Assembly (NCBI RefSeq): GCF_004027225.2
Contig: NC_044284.2
Coordinates: forward strand, 43,448,420-43,512,419
Direction of reading: 5' to 3'
Length of the DNA: 64,000 bases
From: Strigops habroptila
Taxonomy: Eukaryota > Chordata > Aves > Psittaciformes > Psittacidae
Notes under the pieces: generated by a model
Databases searched by the model: none
Seen by the model: only the letters and a program-made list of their open reading frames with translations
Told to the model about the DNA's origin: nothing
In this document: positions 23,683 through 36,600 of the stretch, piece by piece
How positions within the stretch are numbered: the stretch's first letter is position 1
Layout: each line of letters opens with the position of its first letter
Made by a program: the position numbers and the translations under genes

Positions 23683-26600
23683 TTCTTGTGACGTCTTTTC
23701 CTCTAAAGTTTCCTACCATGTTTCTGATTTTACTGAGTTTATTTGTAGAATCGTAATTCTCAGAGTGTTGCTCCTGGTGAAAATGCTGCTGCTCAGCCTG
23801 GGTGGTGGGTCGGCAGAGGAGTGGTGGGGGTGGCTGGTGCAATGGAGCATAGCCATTGTTAGCTTTTGTGTGCCTTGGGCTTTATTACCATGCGTATGGT
23901 TTAGTTCTGGGTGGGGTGAGAGGTGCATTGGTACCTTGGGAAGTGTAGAGGTTTGTGCTTACGAGTTGCAGCTACTGAGCTGTCCTGTGGAGGGTTTTCT
24001 GCTCTTCCCAAATGGTTAGTCTCTAGCAGCCATAGAGTGAGGAGGATCTGATGAGGAGGCCTTTCACTGTGAGTGGGCAGAGGAGCAAGTGGGAGAGCTG
24101 TGACTGAAAGGAGATGTGGCTCTTTTCTCTCCCTGTGTGGGAACTGTATCTTAGGCCTGGGTGCAGCCCAGCAGTGAGCAAAGCTGTGTCCTGAGAGGAG
24201 GGCAAGGATGTGGAGAAGGTCTGTATGAGCAAGGCATGAGTCAGTTCCTGCGTCTGTCTCATCCGGCCCTCTGAAGGGGCACATGTCAGGTGGGACCAGT
24301 CCCTCTGCTGTGGGTCCTGATGGCTGAGTGAGAGTGCTGGCATCAAGAGCATGAGGAAATGAATGTTGCCCTCCCAGCAAGCAGGCAGCTCATCTGGATG
24401 GCATTGCCTGCTTGCCCAGAGTTCACTGCGCCTTTGCTGACCAAAGTGACACCTGGTGTAAGAAACCTCCCCAGTTCATCCTGCCCTGGGCTGAAGGCTG
24501 CAAAGAGGGGAAGTCTGGTATTGGGTGAAGTTCCCGAGGAACGTATGGAGTGGGCTTCGTAGATGGTAGGCAATAAGTATGTGTGGAGGCAGAGCAGAAA
24601 TGCTGATGGCAGGGCAGCATGGCATTGGAGAAGACCCAAGGGCCCCAAGCTCTGGGACGCAGGCACTGTGTTTATCAGCCCTGGCACGGGAGAGGGAAGA
24701 GGTAAAAGCAGTTCTGCCTGCTGATGTGATGAATGCTATATATACCCAAATAGTTACAAAAGATGCTATCCTCCTGGTGATTCTGCCTGCCCCCATAATC
24801 ACTTGTATCTGCATTGTTTTTACCCTGCCCATGCATTTCATGCTGCTCCAATAGGTGCATGAAGAAACCACCCTCCCACTGCTAAGTGACTCACACAGTC
24901 ACCTCTCCAGGAAACCAAGAGATAATCTCACTAGGGCTGATAACAGCAGCTCCTCCTCAGCTTCACAGACACCTCTCAAATGCTGCTTGTAGCAGCTCCA
25001 GGGCATCCCCACCTCCTCAAATTCAAATGTGTTCCGGGTATTCAAGAGCCAAGCTCCTCAGCTGCAGCTCTTGCACAGAGCAGGTGGGGACTCCTCTTGG
25101 GGGTGGCTTTTCTCTTTCCTGCTTTGCGGCTAGGCTGCCCTTTGAGGTTGCCTGCTTTTCTGCCCTGCTCTGTCCTGTACTCCAACCCTTTCCTCTACGG
25201 CAGCTGTGTGTAGCCCACTGTCACACGTGGGACGGAGTCACAGTGTTTCTGTGCAGAACAAGGCAACGGTGCCCTAGGGGTGAGCCCGGTGGGGGAAGTC
25301 CAGTCCAGGAGCAGGGCACAGAAGCAATGGGAGGGCTGTCTCACTCCATTATGAGATTGTGGTTGCTTTAAATTAGAACTTCAGAAAAGTAAGACAGTTT
25401 GTGGGTGCAGACTCTAGTGTACATGTTGCTGCGAGGACAGTCCTAACATAGTGTGACATTCTTGCTTTTGCCTTGTAAGGTTTCTACTTGCTTTGGCAAA
25501 GCAGTGGGTGTTCAGGACTTTTCTTGTCTCTTCTGGATACCTAGATCATGATCTGCAGCTGTCTGATTGTAAACTGTCTGAACCTTTACTGAACCCTCAG
25601 TCACTCCCATCTGCTCCCCCCACCATCCTGTATGACTCTGAAATAAGACTGAGTTTACTATCTTCAGGGTATGTTGGAGTGGAGACAGGATAGCCTGTCT
25701 CAAAGTGGAGGGGTAGAAACACAGATAAATTAAGGTTAACACTGCCTGTTTTGGGTACTCCAAAGCATCTGTCAGGGTGATGTGTATATCACTTTTAAGC
25801 AACATCTGTCAATATTCAGCATTCAGTCTGTTCAAAGACACCTAGTTCCATGCGAATTCAGCACTGCCTTTTCATCCCACCAGGGGATGACTGTCAAAAG
25901 TCACAACGGTTGAGGAGGAAGCAGAGGGGATATTTGAGCATGTTGATGCCTGGGGCATGCCCTGCAGGATACAGTTTTCTCAGCTAGCAGTTTCCCTGTG
26001 AGATAGTTATTAAGCTGTGTTTTGGGGACCTTACAAGTGTACAGGGCCACAGAGGGAAATACCAACTCTTTAAAGCTGTCAGGCTCCAGGCCCATGCTCT
26101 GGTCCTCTGAGAAACTCCCTGCAGGACACAGCTGCCCATGGGAGCGCAGAGGTAAGGGTCATGCACTGGATCTGGATCATAGGTGATGCCTTCAGTTGTG
26201 CCACCCTGGGGGCTGTGTTTGCTGAAATCCCCCATTACAGATGCAACACCGGCTTTTCTGTCACCCCTCAGTGCTTTGCATTTTGGATTTGGTGAGACAC
26301 TGTGTTCTGACATCTGCCTTTCTTGTCTTTTCTTGTGTGGAGAGACACACAGATGTTTTACCAGACATGCATCATACAGGTTGTGTGCTTTCTTCTGTCT
26401 CAAAAATGGCCAGAGCACTGGATTGACCTTGGATGTATTTGGTTTGTGGCATGGGGTCCCTAAATTACTTCATTTAATTGGCAGTTGTCTGGGGCATGTT
26501 GATATGTTATGTGTGTGCATAGTGTCCAACAGGGGATGCCTTAGTTTTACTTTGACAACGCAAATAAACCATGGCGCTGGTGGAATTTGAGCGCAGACCA

Positions 26601-29600
26601 CTAGGTGTCTGTATTAACCAGGGTTTGACAAGCAGCAGTCCCAGCTGTGGTTTTGGCGTTTATTGGCTTACAAACAGCAGAGATGGAGCACAGATCCATA
26701 CATTTCAGTCTCATGCAGGCAGCACAGAAGGGTGGCAGCAAAGGACGAGGTCATAGGCAGATCCTGCAGCACGAAGTTGGGATGGTGCATGACTAGGAGG
26801 TGGCTTGTGGGATCTTGAGTCCAGGTTAATGCTGCTACCAACTTGCAGCACTCGAGTAAGTCATGCACTGCCATTGTAGCCAGAGCTCCCAGCAAGGGTG
26901 CCCTACAACCCCAATCACATCTGTCCCTCGCCAATAAAGCTTGTTTTGTTTAATGGCAAAAGAGAGGCTTTTGCTCTTTGCCTGGTATGAAACCTTCCAG
27001 TTGAAGGCTCTGTGGTTTGGTTTCTACTGTGAGAGATCAGTATGGTTGCACTTCCACTGGGAAGAAAGTGCTTTCTCAGCTTGCAATTTTCATATGAGAT
27101 GTGCCTTAAGCTCTGTATCAAGGACCTTTCAAGTATACTGGACCACAGAGGGAACTCCAGGTTCAGGTGGCTCTCTCCACACCATCCTGGCAGCCATGTG
27201 TCTGTAAGCACAGTGATTGCTTTGAGCAAGGACTCACAGGTTGCTTTGGAAAGAGAAATCAAGGTGGTGAGAAGGAGCCCTACTCCCTCTTCCCTCTCTG
27301 CTGGCAGAGCATCTGGCTTCCCAAATCCTCAGGTGTTGGTTGCATGTATTTCCCATCACAGAGCACTGCGTTTCTCTGCCGAAGCAGATTGTTTTGCCTC
27401 TGCAAGATGGGGTGCTGCCAGTACCAGAGAGCAGCTGCCCAACTGCCTTCGGGGAGGTAGAGGAGGAGGAAGAGGATCTTCTAGCGCTTGTCCTCTCGCA
27501 CAATTCCCCTAAAGCCGTCAAGAGGTCAGGGAAGGTTTGTGAAAGAGCAGGGTGGCCTCAGATCCTGCTGGAAAGAGCTCAGCAGTCCCTGGGGTGAGAT
27601 CCTGCACCTGAGGAAAGGATCCTGCCCTCTGCTTCCTGTAGGTGTCCTGGGGCAGGCTGGGCTTGTTGCAGCCCCTTGTTCCCCAGATCACGTCCCCTCC
27701 CGATCTGCTCCCCTGCCACCTCCCCACATCTACATAGCCCCTTCCTGCCTTGCCCCTGCTTTGTCCCTTGTTCCAGCTACACCAGCCCAGGCTGGAGCAT
27801 TGCCTTAGCCTGCTCAGGATGCTCAGCCTTGCCGTAGAGGTTTGGGAGACTGCTCTGAGGGACAAGTAGCCTCCCTGCATGACGCGTATGGTATTTGATG
27901 CCTCTGACACGTGGGGAACCCGAGTGGCTAAGCTTGAGTGTAAGCCCCTATGAGGATTGTGTGAGGCAGAAATTACTTTAGCGTGGTAATGGAGGAGTAG
28001 CACATCCCCCTCATGCTGGCTGTGTGGAGAAGTTATAGGAAGTGTCAGTGTGCAAAGGGACTGTGTTCTCTTACAATAGCTGTGCCTGAGCCTGGCTACA
28101 TGACATTGGAGTTCTAGGAGCACAACTTGGCTAAGGGGAAGGTGCAGCTATGGGAAAACAGTTACTGCACGTTGTGCTCCTTGTACTGCTTCACACCAGA
28201 CATGTGCATGAAGTCACTGACTCTAGAGACTTCATCAGGATGTGGCTGGAGGCACGCTCTGGCTGGGAGTGTGACCTGGTCAGAGCTGTGGGTGTTTCTG
28301 CAATTCTCAGGAATGCAAATGTGCTCTCTGAAGATGCTTATCAGACCCATGCTCTGCTCCTTGCTGCACCAGCTAGCAGAGAGAGCCTGGGGTAAGCAGC
28401 TGGAAGCAGTGTGGGCTGCAGCTGGAAGATGAGCCAAAGGACGCTGGGGTACTGTGTAAGGGCATCAGAGCCATAGCACAGGTTGTGAGTGGGGCAAAGT
28501 TTGCAGTGAGTTTGCAGTGGGGCAAAGCTGTCCCTGTCTCCTGCCATTACCTTTAAAAGAACATTTGTCTCTGGCTATTCTTGAAGGAAGCTTGGGCTTT
28601 CAGGAAGATCCTGCCTACAGATGTTTGTGCCAAATTAAGGTATTGCTCAATGGTGTTTATTCCAGGGCCAGCATTTGTAAAGTATGGAGCAGATCATGTG
28701 TCCCCTGGGGATCCTCTCTTTCTTCTTTTTTCCTTTCCTTCCAGTTAGCAGGGGTCCTGAAATCAGTTTGGACAGTCTCCAAATTGATTGTTTAAATCAT
28801 GGTGTTGGGCAAGCTCTGATGTACCCTTCAAGGAAACCCAGTATTCCGTGTTCAGGGAAGACATCACTGCTTGCCTCTGCATGCTCTTCACTGTTGCACC
28901 TATTTTTGAATCCAGCAGACACATTTGCCAGCTTGCGTGGGCATTTCTGATACAGTTGGGAATAGAGCATGGAGCCTTGTGAAGGCAGGGCTAAAGCTAA
29001 GGCTCAGCTGTTTACCTTGCAGCTGTGTCAAACCAGGTGTTTGCTTGCTGGGTGACAGTGTGGATACATTTATTCTCTGTCAGCCCAGTCACATAAAGTT
29101 GTTTCTGTAGCTTTACTTCAAAGCTCCGTGGATGGATGTGTTCAGGGCTGTCAGTCACGCTTTTAAATCTCTAAACTCTGGATTTATTCCCAAGCCAAGA
29201 AGATGTACTGTTAGCACTGTTTGAGCTGTCTGGAAGTACAAAATCACCTTCTGTATCCAAAACTAAGAGCAAGAAAAATGGTACCTTCTGCCACGGCCTC
29301 CTAACTGGCTAGAGGCAGGGATAGTGTGCAGCTGGATACAGAGTGAGTGTGTGAGTAGGAGATGGGAGAAGTTGCCTCTCAGAGGAGTGGAAGCCTCCAG
29401 CCGGTGCTTTATGAGGCCTTTGGAAAGGCATGAATTGAGGCTAACTCAGCTCTGAATCTCTGTGCAGGGTGCTGCTGCCAGAATATCACGAAAGCATTGT
29501 CTGCAGTACAGCTGCTTTCTCTGGAAGCTGCCAGTCCAAGGCCTCCTCGGCGCAGCAGAGATAGAAAACTGCTTCTGTTTCATAGATGGTCTAGGATGGA

Positions 29601-32600
29601 ATGCCCTCTTCCACCACCGAAGTCAGCGGGTGCCCGGCAAGCTGTGTGAGGGGCAGGCCAGGATTTGTTTCTTGCTGAGCAGAACTGTGACATAATGCCA
29701 GAGAAGTTCAAAAGCATATGACCCTTTTGCCAAGTGCCCCCTTATTTTTCAGATCTGCATCTGTCCTTCTTTTTGAGCTTTCTTCTTGTGTCCAGCACAA
29801 CATTAGCCTCTGTTTTGTTCCCCATGACTCAGCTGGATGCACTTCCAGGAGACAAAGGAGACAAAGCCAGTAGTAGGAGACAGAGCATGGAGAGGAAATA
29901 GGGCAGCTAAGAGCACAGCAAAGAGCCAAGGAGAGGAAATAAGTATGCAGTGCCTTGCAGAGACATATTTTCTTATTCCCATCTGATGAGATTCCACCCC
30001 CCCCCCAGTAACTACTGAATGAGCAAGCTGGTGCCATGGTAACCGGGGAGACATTTGACAGCAACATTTGACAGTCTGTCGTTGCAATCATTGATTGGTG
30101 TTCTCAGTTACTGCTCACAGCTGTGGCTTCTACTTGGTTTCTGATTTGTGACTGTTTTCCAAGCTTTGGATTGGAGTCCCATCTCAACACACAGCCTATT
30201 TTGTGTCATTTATTGTAATCTTTTGGCTCCTGCTTTGTAGCAGTGCTGTGCAGTTGCCTCTGGCCTGTTTCTCCCCAAAAAGCAAATTCTTGGCAGCATG
30301 CATGTTGCAGCCGGGAGAGACTTGTTCCTGTGGCCTGGCCTCATCACGGCCACAGTGACAGACTTGCTGGAGATGTTGGGAGAGGACTCAGGGAGATCAC
30401 TCAGGCTCACAATGACGCATTGTCATTGTGTCATAATGCTTCATGTATTCTATGATTCACATATTCTATGATTCTATACATATGGCCTTGTTTGGCCATA
30501 TGTGAATGAGGTGACCTCTATGTGAAGAAGATGATAAAAGAAAATACTTCTTGGAGTGTTACAGTGAGATCAAGAGCTGGAGGTGGGAGAAGCCTTCCCA
30601 ACTATGTTAACAGAAGTTCTATGACTAGCCCCTAAACTTGGGCTAACACCCAACCCTGACAAGGCTTATTTCACACCACTGTGAAATTATGGGATTGGAA
30701 CCAGCCATGGGTGTGGAAACATTAATACCACTAGTAACACGAGTCAAAACCTCCAACATCCAGTGTCCTGCACTTAGTGGCTCTGACATTTCTGAAACAT
30801 GATGCTGAGCAAGTCTGGATATGCTCCTATCTGAAGGCATCTGCTTATTTGGCTGATGACGAGCTTGAAAACTTACTTGTCATCCCAGAAAAGTATTGTG
30901 CAAAGTATACTGAAATCCCCATGAGCCAAATATTGTAGCCATTTCTTTGTCTGATGGATTCACTCTTTTGCTGTTCAGGCAGTTCTTTCAGTGCCTAAAA
31001 TGCTTTAATTCCTGTGATTGCAGGATTCCTCTGAGCATCCTTTTCAAGCAGGCTCAGAGCTGTAGCTTCTCCCACCATATGAGCTGGTTGACTGTCTCTG
31101 ATGTGGTTTGTGGTTACATGTAACGTTGCTCATGTGGCCCTCCTGAGCTTTTGATTTTCTGAATCACCAGTGAGCGCACTTTCACAACCAAGTGTGAGCC
31201 TTGCTCAGGAAATGTGTGTAAATACCATGGAGAGACACTGAGAAGGTCAGCTTCTTTCAACCTGACCTGCAGGGTCCCTGTGCCTACTGGAGGTGTGGAT
31301 GTGCAGTCTCCAGGTGCTGCAGCAGGCACTGTGAAGCCCAGTACTACTATGCAGCCCCAGGAGACATCCTACTAGGCACAGTCCTTGCACTGAGCTGCTG
31401 TGAACTCCAGCCACAGACCAGTATGGGGTGAAGTTCCCCAAGGTTATATGGTATTCACTGGATAGTTAGAAGTCATCAGGGGCTCCCGTCTCATTCCTCA
31501 CTTGCCAAATTATCACTTCTTCATTGACAATTTGATGCAATGCTTGAATCTTGAAAGATTCAGAGAGTCCTGGTATTGACCTGTCACAGTGTGGGGCTTT
31601 GAAGGCATTTGCTTTGCTGGTGCCTGTGTTGTGTGACTTAAGCAAATAGAAGGCAGACACTGGTGTCCCAAGCTGCTGAACCAGCCAGGACATGTCTATG
31701 GCAGAGGCCAGGCGTGATGCTGCCATTGGAATGTGGTGCTGAGTCAGTGCATTTTCTGCTAAAAGATGGCAAAGCAACTGACAGAAAGTAAGCTTTCTAG
31801 AAGCACTGGTTTCTCTAAGTCTCAAGTCAGGCACAGATCTGTGTCAAAGCCTGGGTCCAGTGGGTGCTAGTGAAGGTTGGAGCTACCACACTGCTGATGG
31901 CCCAAACCCTGTGGTATATCACACAGACCCAGGATGTTCCATTATATTGGGCTTTACTAGAGCTAGACACCACAAGTTGCCGAATTCGGTGCATAAGCAT
32001 TCTAGCCACAAAGATAGGTGCCCTGCACTCCTACTGGCAGGTTTGGTTTGGAAGAGACTTTGCTTGTACATCAGTTCTGGGCTTTTCTGAGTCTTCTAGG
32101 ACACAGGCCTGAATGATGTTCAGATCCACCTCTCCAGGCCTGGCCCATTTCCTTTCATTGTGTTGCGCAATGATGCATGTAACTTCCAATATCAAAGACT
32201 GGTGGTGCTGTGCAGCTATCTGAGAAAGGTCACTGAAAGCCAGAGGAGTTTCACAAAAAACATAGATGAAAAGTTGACTCAAATTCACTGAAATGAACAA
32301 AACTCTTTCTTTTGCTTTTAGAATTATCTGTTTTTTGTGAAACTCACTGGTTTTGCTGTGACCTTTATCTTTTACTCAGTTGCAAGAGACTTTGTTTTTG
32401 CAGGCACGTGAGGAAGGACTTTAATACAGACAGAATTTGTATCCTGTGCTTGATGCTGCAGGATGGATTGAGATTTCCTGTTGCAATCCTGTCACCAATA
32501 GCTCCCCTTGCCAGCCTCTGCTGTTGCCAGTGCCACTGAGCGGGAGGCTTTCAGCTGGCGGTGGTGGGTGATGCTTTAGTCCAGCACCTGACACTGAAAG

Positions 32601-33522
32601 CCTGGCAATATTTCTGCCTGCCTGAGTTGCCTCAAGCTGCGCTAAGACACGTGTGTGCTCTGGCTGTTGTATTCAGAATCCTTCCCTTCATGAATTGCAG
32701 AGTGGTGGGAAGGCACCTTTTCTGTGGTTCAGTGCTGTCGGACCAAAGTTTTTCTTGCCCACCACTAGCCAATAAAGATCCTAGAAGATAAAAAAGAGCT
32801 GTATGAGTGGCAGTGTCCAAGGCTGTTCATCAGCCTGGCCTGAATTTAGAGGATTTTGCTGGCATCTCTGGCATCCAGCCAGGCAGACACACTGTTAGTG
32901 TGGCTCCTGCATCCTTTTCTTGTAGCATGGTTTACCTTTTTTGTGTATAACCAATTAGGTAAAATGGATGCTCAATATCTGGTGAGGTGTCAAGAAGGTG
33001 CCTGTGTAGAACAGAAAGCAATGTGAGGTTACAATGCCCGACGTATTTTTGGGGAGGGTAATATCTGAGGTAAGAGGTCACAGTCTAAGGTGGCTTTAGG
33101 GTGCTATTAATAGCCTGTTAAGCATAACATCTTCCTTTGAAACCAGCAGCTATTGGCTGTGGCAGCTGATGGCCTCTATGTGGGTTGGTGGTTCCCACAG
33201 ACACCACTGAAACCGGTGCTCTTGCCTTGCTGCTGCCATCTCAAGAGAGTAGTTGGAGAGCACAGTGGAGCCCTAGTGACACTGTGCTACAGACAGGAGG
33301 GAATGAGCTGTTTAGCTGGATTGTTTTCCAAACACTTCTGCCTTCCCTTTGAGAAATCCCGTATGTATATGCAAGTCAAACATGACTAAGTCTGTAACAA
33401 AGAAGTTTTTTCAGGGTCGAGTGCCCTGGCCATCAAAGAAAAGATGTGCCAGTGCTGCAGGGTGGGCAATGGTAGGGGACCTTGGTTCTGCCCAGAGAGT
33501 GTGATGATTATTATTTTTTTTT
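23683..33522. other. Intergenic, no gene seen
   Basis: Relatively GC-rich in 24-29 kb, where long chance frames are common. It holds the hairpin pair at 30408-30503, a poly-C run near 29997-30006, a weak direct repeat pair (25985-26090 and 27080-27160), and a doubled AGTGGGGCAAAG near 28490-28530. Confidence 0.6.
30408..30503. repeat. Two adjacent perfect hairpins with a repeated octamer-like spacer
   Basis: CACAATGAC at 30408-30416 pairs perfectly with GTCATTGTG at 30422-30430 (5-nt loop). ACATATGGCC at 30478-30487 pairs perfectly with GGCCATATGT at 30494-30503 (6-nt loop). Between them TATTCTATGATTC occurs twice, resembling a CR1 tail. Confidence 0.85.
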
Positions 33523-33665
33523 CACAGAATCAGCTAGGTTTGAAAAGACCTTTAAGATCATCAAGTCCAACCGTTACCCCAGGACTGCCAAGTCCACCAC
33601 TAAACCATGTCACTAAGGGCTTTATCTACAAATCCCTCTGTAGAGCCTTCCTACCTTCCAGGTAG
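33523..33665 (-). mobile_element. Short CR1 3'-end fragment
   Basis: Begins with CACAGAATCAGCTAGGTTTG and continues through AAGATCATCAAGTCCAACC and CACCACTAAACCATGTC, a CR1 3' UTR variant in reverse orientation. A T-run lies directly to its left. Confidence 0.85.
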
Positions 33666-36600
33666 TGTGAATTTTAAGTGAATTTAAGTGCTGGTTGCAG
33701 AGCAGGCTGTCCATGGTCTTATTTCTTGCTACAAAGTGATTGAGAGCCCTCTCATTTTAGTGTTTTGAAGGCTGGTGATGACTGGAGATGAGCACATTCC
33801 CCAGATGCAGCTATCCTAGCCCAGGAAGCTTGTGCCTGTGGGGATTGCTTGCTCGCTCTTTGGCAGCAGTAGCCTGGAGCTCTAGAAGCCCAAGTGGTCT
33901 CTGTGGGCTACAACTACTCCTGTCTCTCTAGGGAGACCTTGCCTTTCTACTCCTCCAATGAGAAGTGGGTGGGAATCGCTGCGCTTCACCATAGCCATGT
34001 AAAATGAAGTGAGCTTGTCTAAGGCATGTAGGTTACTTCACCATCAACAGAGTTGTATATTCCCTCAGGGATGATCCCAGCATCACTGGTTTGCACACAG
34101 CCTTTCAGTCTGCATGGTGTAATTGGGTTAATGAAGTCTAAATGCCTGTCAACATCCATCTTTGTTTTTTGTAGCTTTGAAACCAGACAGGAGGTTGGGA
34201 GGAGAGTGTGAATCTTGATAAAAATGTGAATTTAGGACCGTCTGGTAATATGTTCAAAACCTGTAGAGAAAGTACAGCCTGAATTCCCAAGTAAATCCAA
34301 AGAAGTATCTTTAAAGATATGCCATCTACTGTGCCTGGTCCCACAGGTGGATACCAAAGGCTTAAAGTCATCTCTGCTAAGGCTCCTGATGTTGCTGAAC
34401 CTGTTGCAGCTTAGGTGTAACTAGAAATGGTGGGAATTTTCTACTAAAAACATCTCTAGTAATGTGGGGTTGGAGAGTGCCACTGTTCACTCCTGCTTGT
34501 GGATATTAAGATCGCAACCCAAAGTACGTGTTTCAAAGTATCATCTGATGTCTAGCAGGCTGCCCCTTAGTGAACCCAGCATTCTTTTTGATCATCAACT
34601 TTCCTTGTGTTTCCTGCTTGTTCTGTGAATTGTTCTGAACTCTCTGGTAGCAGCTCATTCTCAGACTGCTTCTTTCTGCCGAGTTTATTTTCCACGGATG
34701 CCTCTTCCAGCCCCATATGGTTCCACTGTGGCCGCTGTCTAGAAACAGTACAGAGCTCCGGTCAGAGAGCCAGCAGCCCTAATGAAGCAGGGCTGATGTC
34801 CCCACCTTCTTGTTGGCGGGGAGTGGTTTGGGCTGCAAAGGGCAGCTGGAGAAGCTGGGAGCTCCCAGAAGCAACCCAGGGCTGATTTCCTTGGTTGTTT
34901 CCTCCAGCACTCATGTACCACCAGCCAAAATAAGGGAGAAGCCGCTGGAGCAGGCTAGGAGCAGCTTATCTGTGCCTTTGTTTGTAATTGAAATGCAAAG
35001 CAGTGCCTGGCTTCTCTTTGTGTTAAAGCAGTACTGTTGTTTGGAGAGGCTGGAAGCTACTGTTCTGAATGTCCGCTAGAAGGAAATGAGATGGGTTTGT
35101 GTTTTAGTGAGAGGGGATGTTTTTCACCTGGAGCCATACAGGTATGTGTCAGCTGCTCAGTGGTGGATGGGTCACTGAAATATCTTTTAAGCAAAAATCC
35201 ACGTTTGGAGAGGTTAAACTTTGTGGGCTTTATTCTTTTCCTGCTGGCATCCTGTTTTCTGAGATGTAACTTCACTTAGTTTTTTTGAGTTATTCTAACC
35301 TACCTCAATGTGAGTAAAATCAGGAGGAGCTCTTGTATTTTCAAATGCAGCTCTGTGCGTGTAGTAACTGTCAAATATCAAGCTTACTCCTAAAGCCACT
35401 GGTTTTAAAAGAACCACTGGGAAGTTTATGTTTTCACTTTGACTCACATTGCTTTTCTTCTTATGGGAACATCACTAAGACTCTCTTGATACAGTTTTGA
35501 GCCAACAGAAGCTGGGATACCCCTTTGGAGCAGCATGTTTGAATTTCATAGGAACATAAACAGACTTCAAGGTGAATTTGTTTTTGTCTGAGGAGAATGT
35601 TTATAAGCCATAGTAAATGTTAGACCTTGTTTTTTCCCCATCCAGACACTGAAATGATCCAGACATGTGACTTATAATATGATGACTGACTTTCCAGTAA
35701 GAATTTATATGTTGGTAAAGTTTGTCTGAAAACTGAGCATATGAAAGTCTTTGGGGCAGAAAACATTGATTTTTCTACAGTAAAGTCTAAATAGGTCAGA
35801 CTTCCTTTAGCAAAAGACTATATATATTGTTCAGGGTTTTGCTTACTTAGCAAGGCGGAGGGTATTTTTCTTGCTGACAGTCAAATAGCAGCAAATTACA
35901 GATAAATTGGCAATGCAACATGATAAACTCATATATGAAACCAAGGCTCTGCTCAAACAGCACTGCCGACAAATTCCTTGTGACTTGATATTAATGATGT
36001 GGTATAGTTTATTAGAGATAAAGAAATTGAAATGGGTATGATTTTAATATTAAACCAAGAAACATACTGAAACTTAGACTTTATTCAGAAGATAATTTAT
36101 TTATTGTAAGCCTTCTATGTTTTCTGCCAAAGAGAAAGACTACTTGGGCTATCAGCACTTGCTTATGTATGTGGAGGGACATCCCAAGTGAGTCTGTGAT
36201 GGTCCTTGGGCACAGGAAGCTCATTTGGTCTTCATCTCTGGCAGGTTTTTTCCATCATTGCTCAGCCTGCAGACAACTACACTCACTAGTCTTGCAATCG
36301 AGATGCCCCTGTCATTACAGGACAGCTCCCACTAGACCAAAGTACATACGCAGGAAATCTAAACCCAATAAGCCTTAGCACACAGCCTAGACACACACCC
36401 AAACCTGATGGGGAGATTGCAGATGCTTAGTTTGAACTAGTCATTCCAGAGCATGCACTGGTATTTGTTGCTCTCCCACAAGAGCAATGGGTGGATTTAA
36501 CAGATTTAATCTGTCTCTTGGGCTTTGGCTGCAGGAATAACTGCTGACAGAGCCAGCTTGCCCAGTTCTTTGTGGTCCCGTTTGCAGCATCACTGGCACC

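Noticed and set aside
23901..24380. Minus-strand open frame of 159 codons
   Set aside because: No domain resemblance; overlapped by other equally long frames on the same strand.
24579..24854. Plus-strand frame with a hydrophobic C-terminus
   Set aside because: The hydrophobic run could suggest a membrane exon, but it has no TNF ligand features and no splice donor or partner exon was found.
27518..28123. Minus-strand open frame of 201 codons
   Set aside because: The region is GC-rich, where long chance frames are expected. The translation has no family resemblance and no supporting signals.
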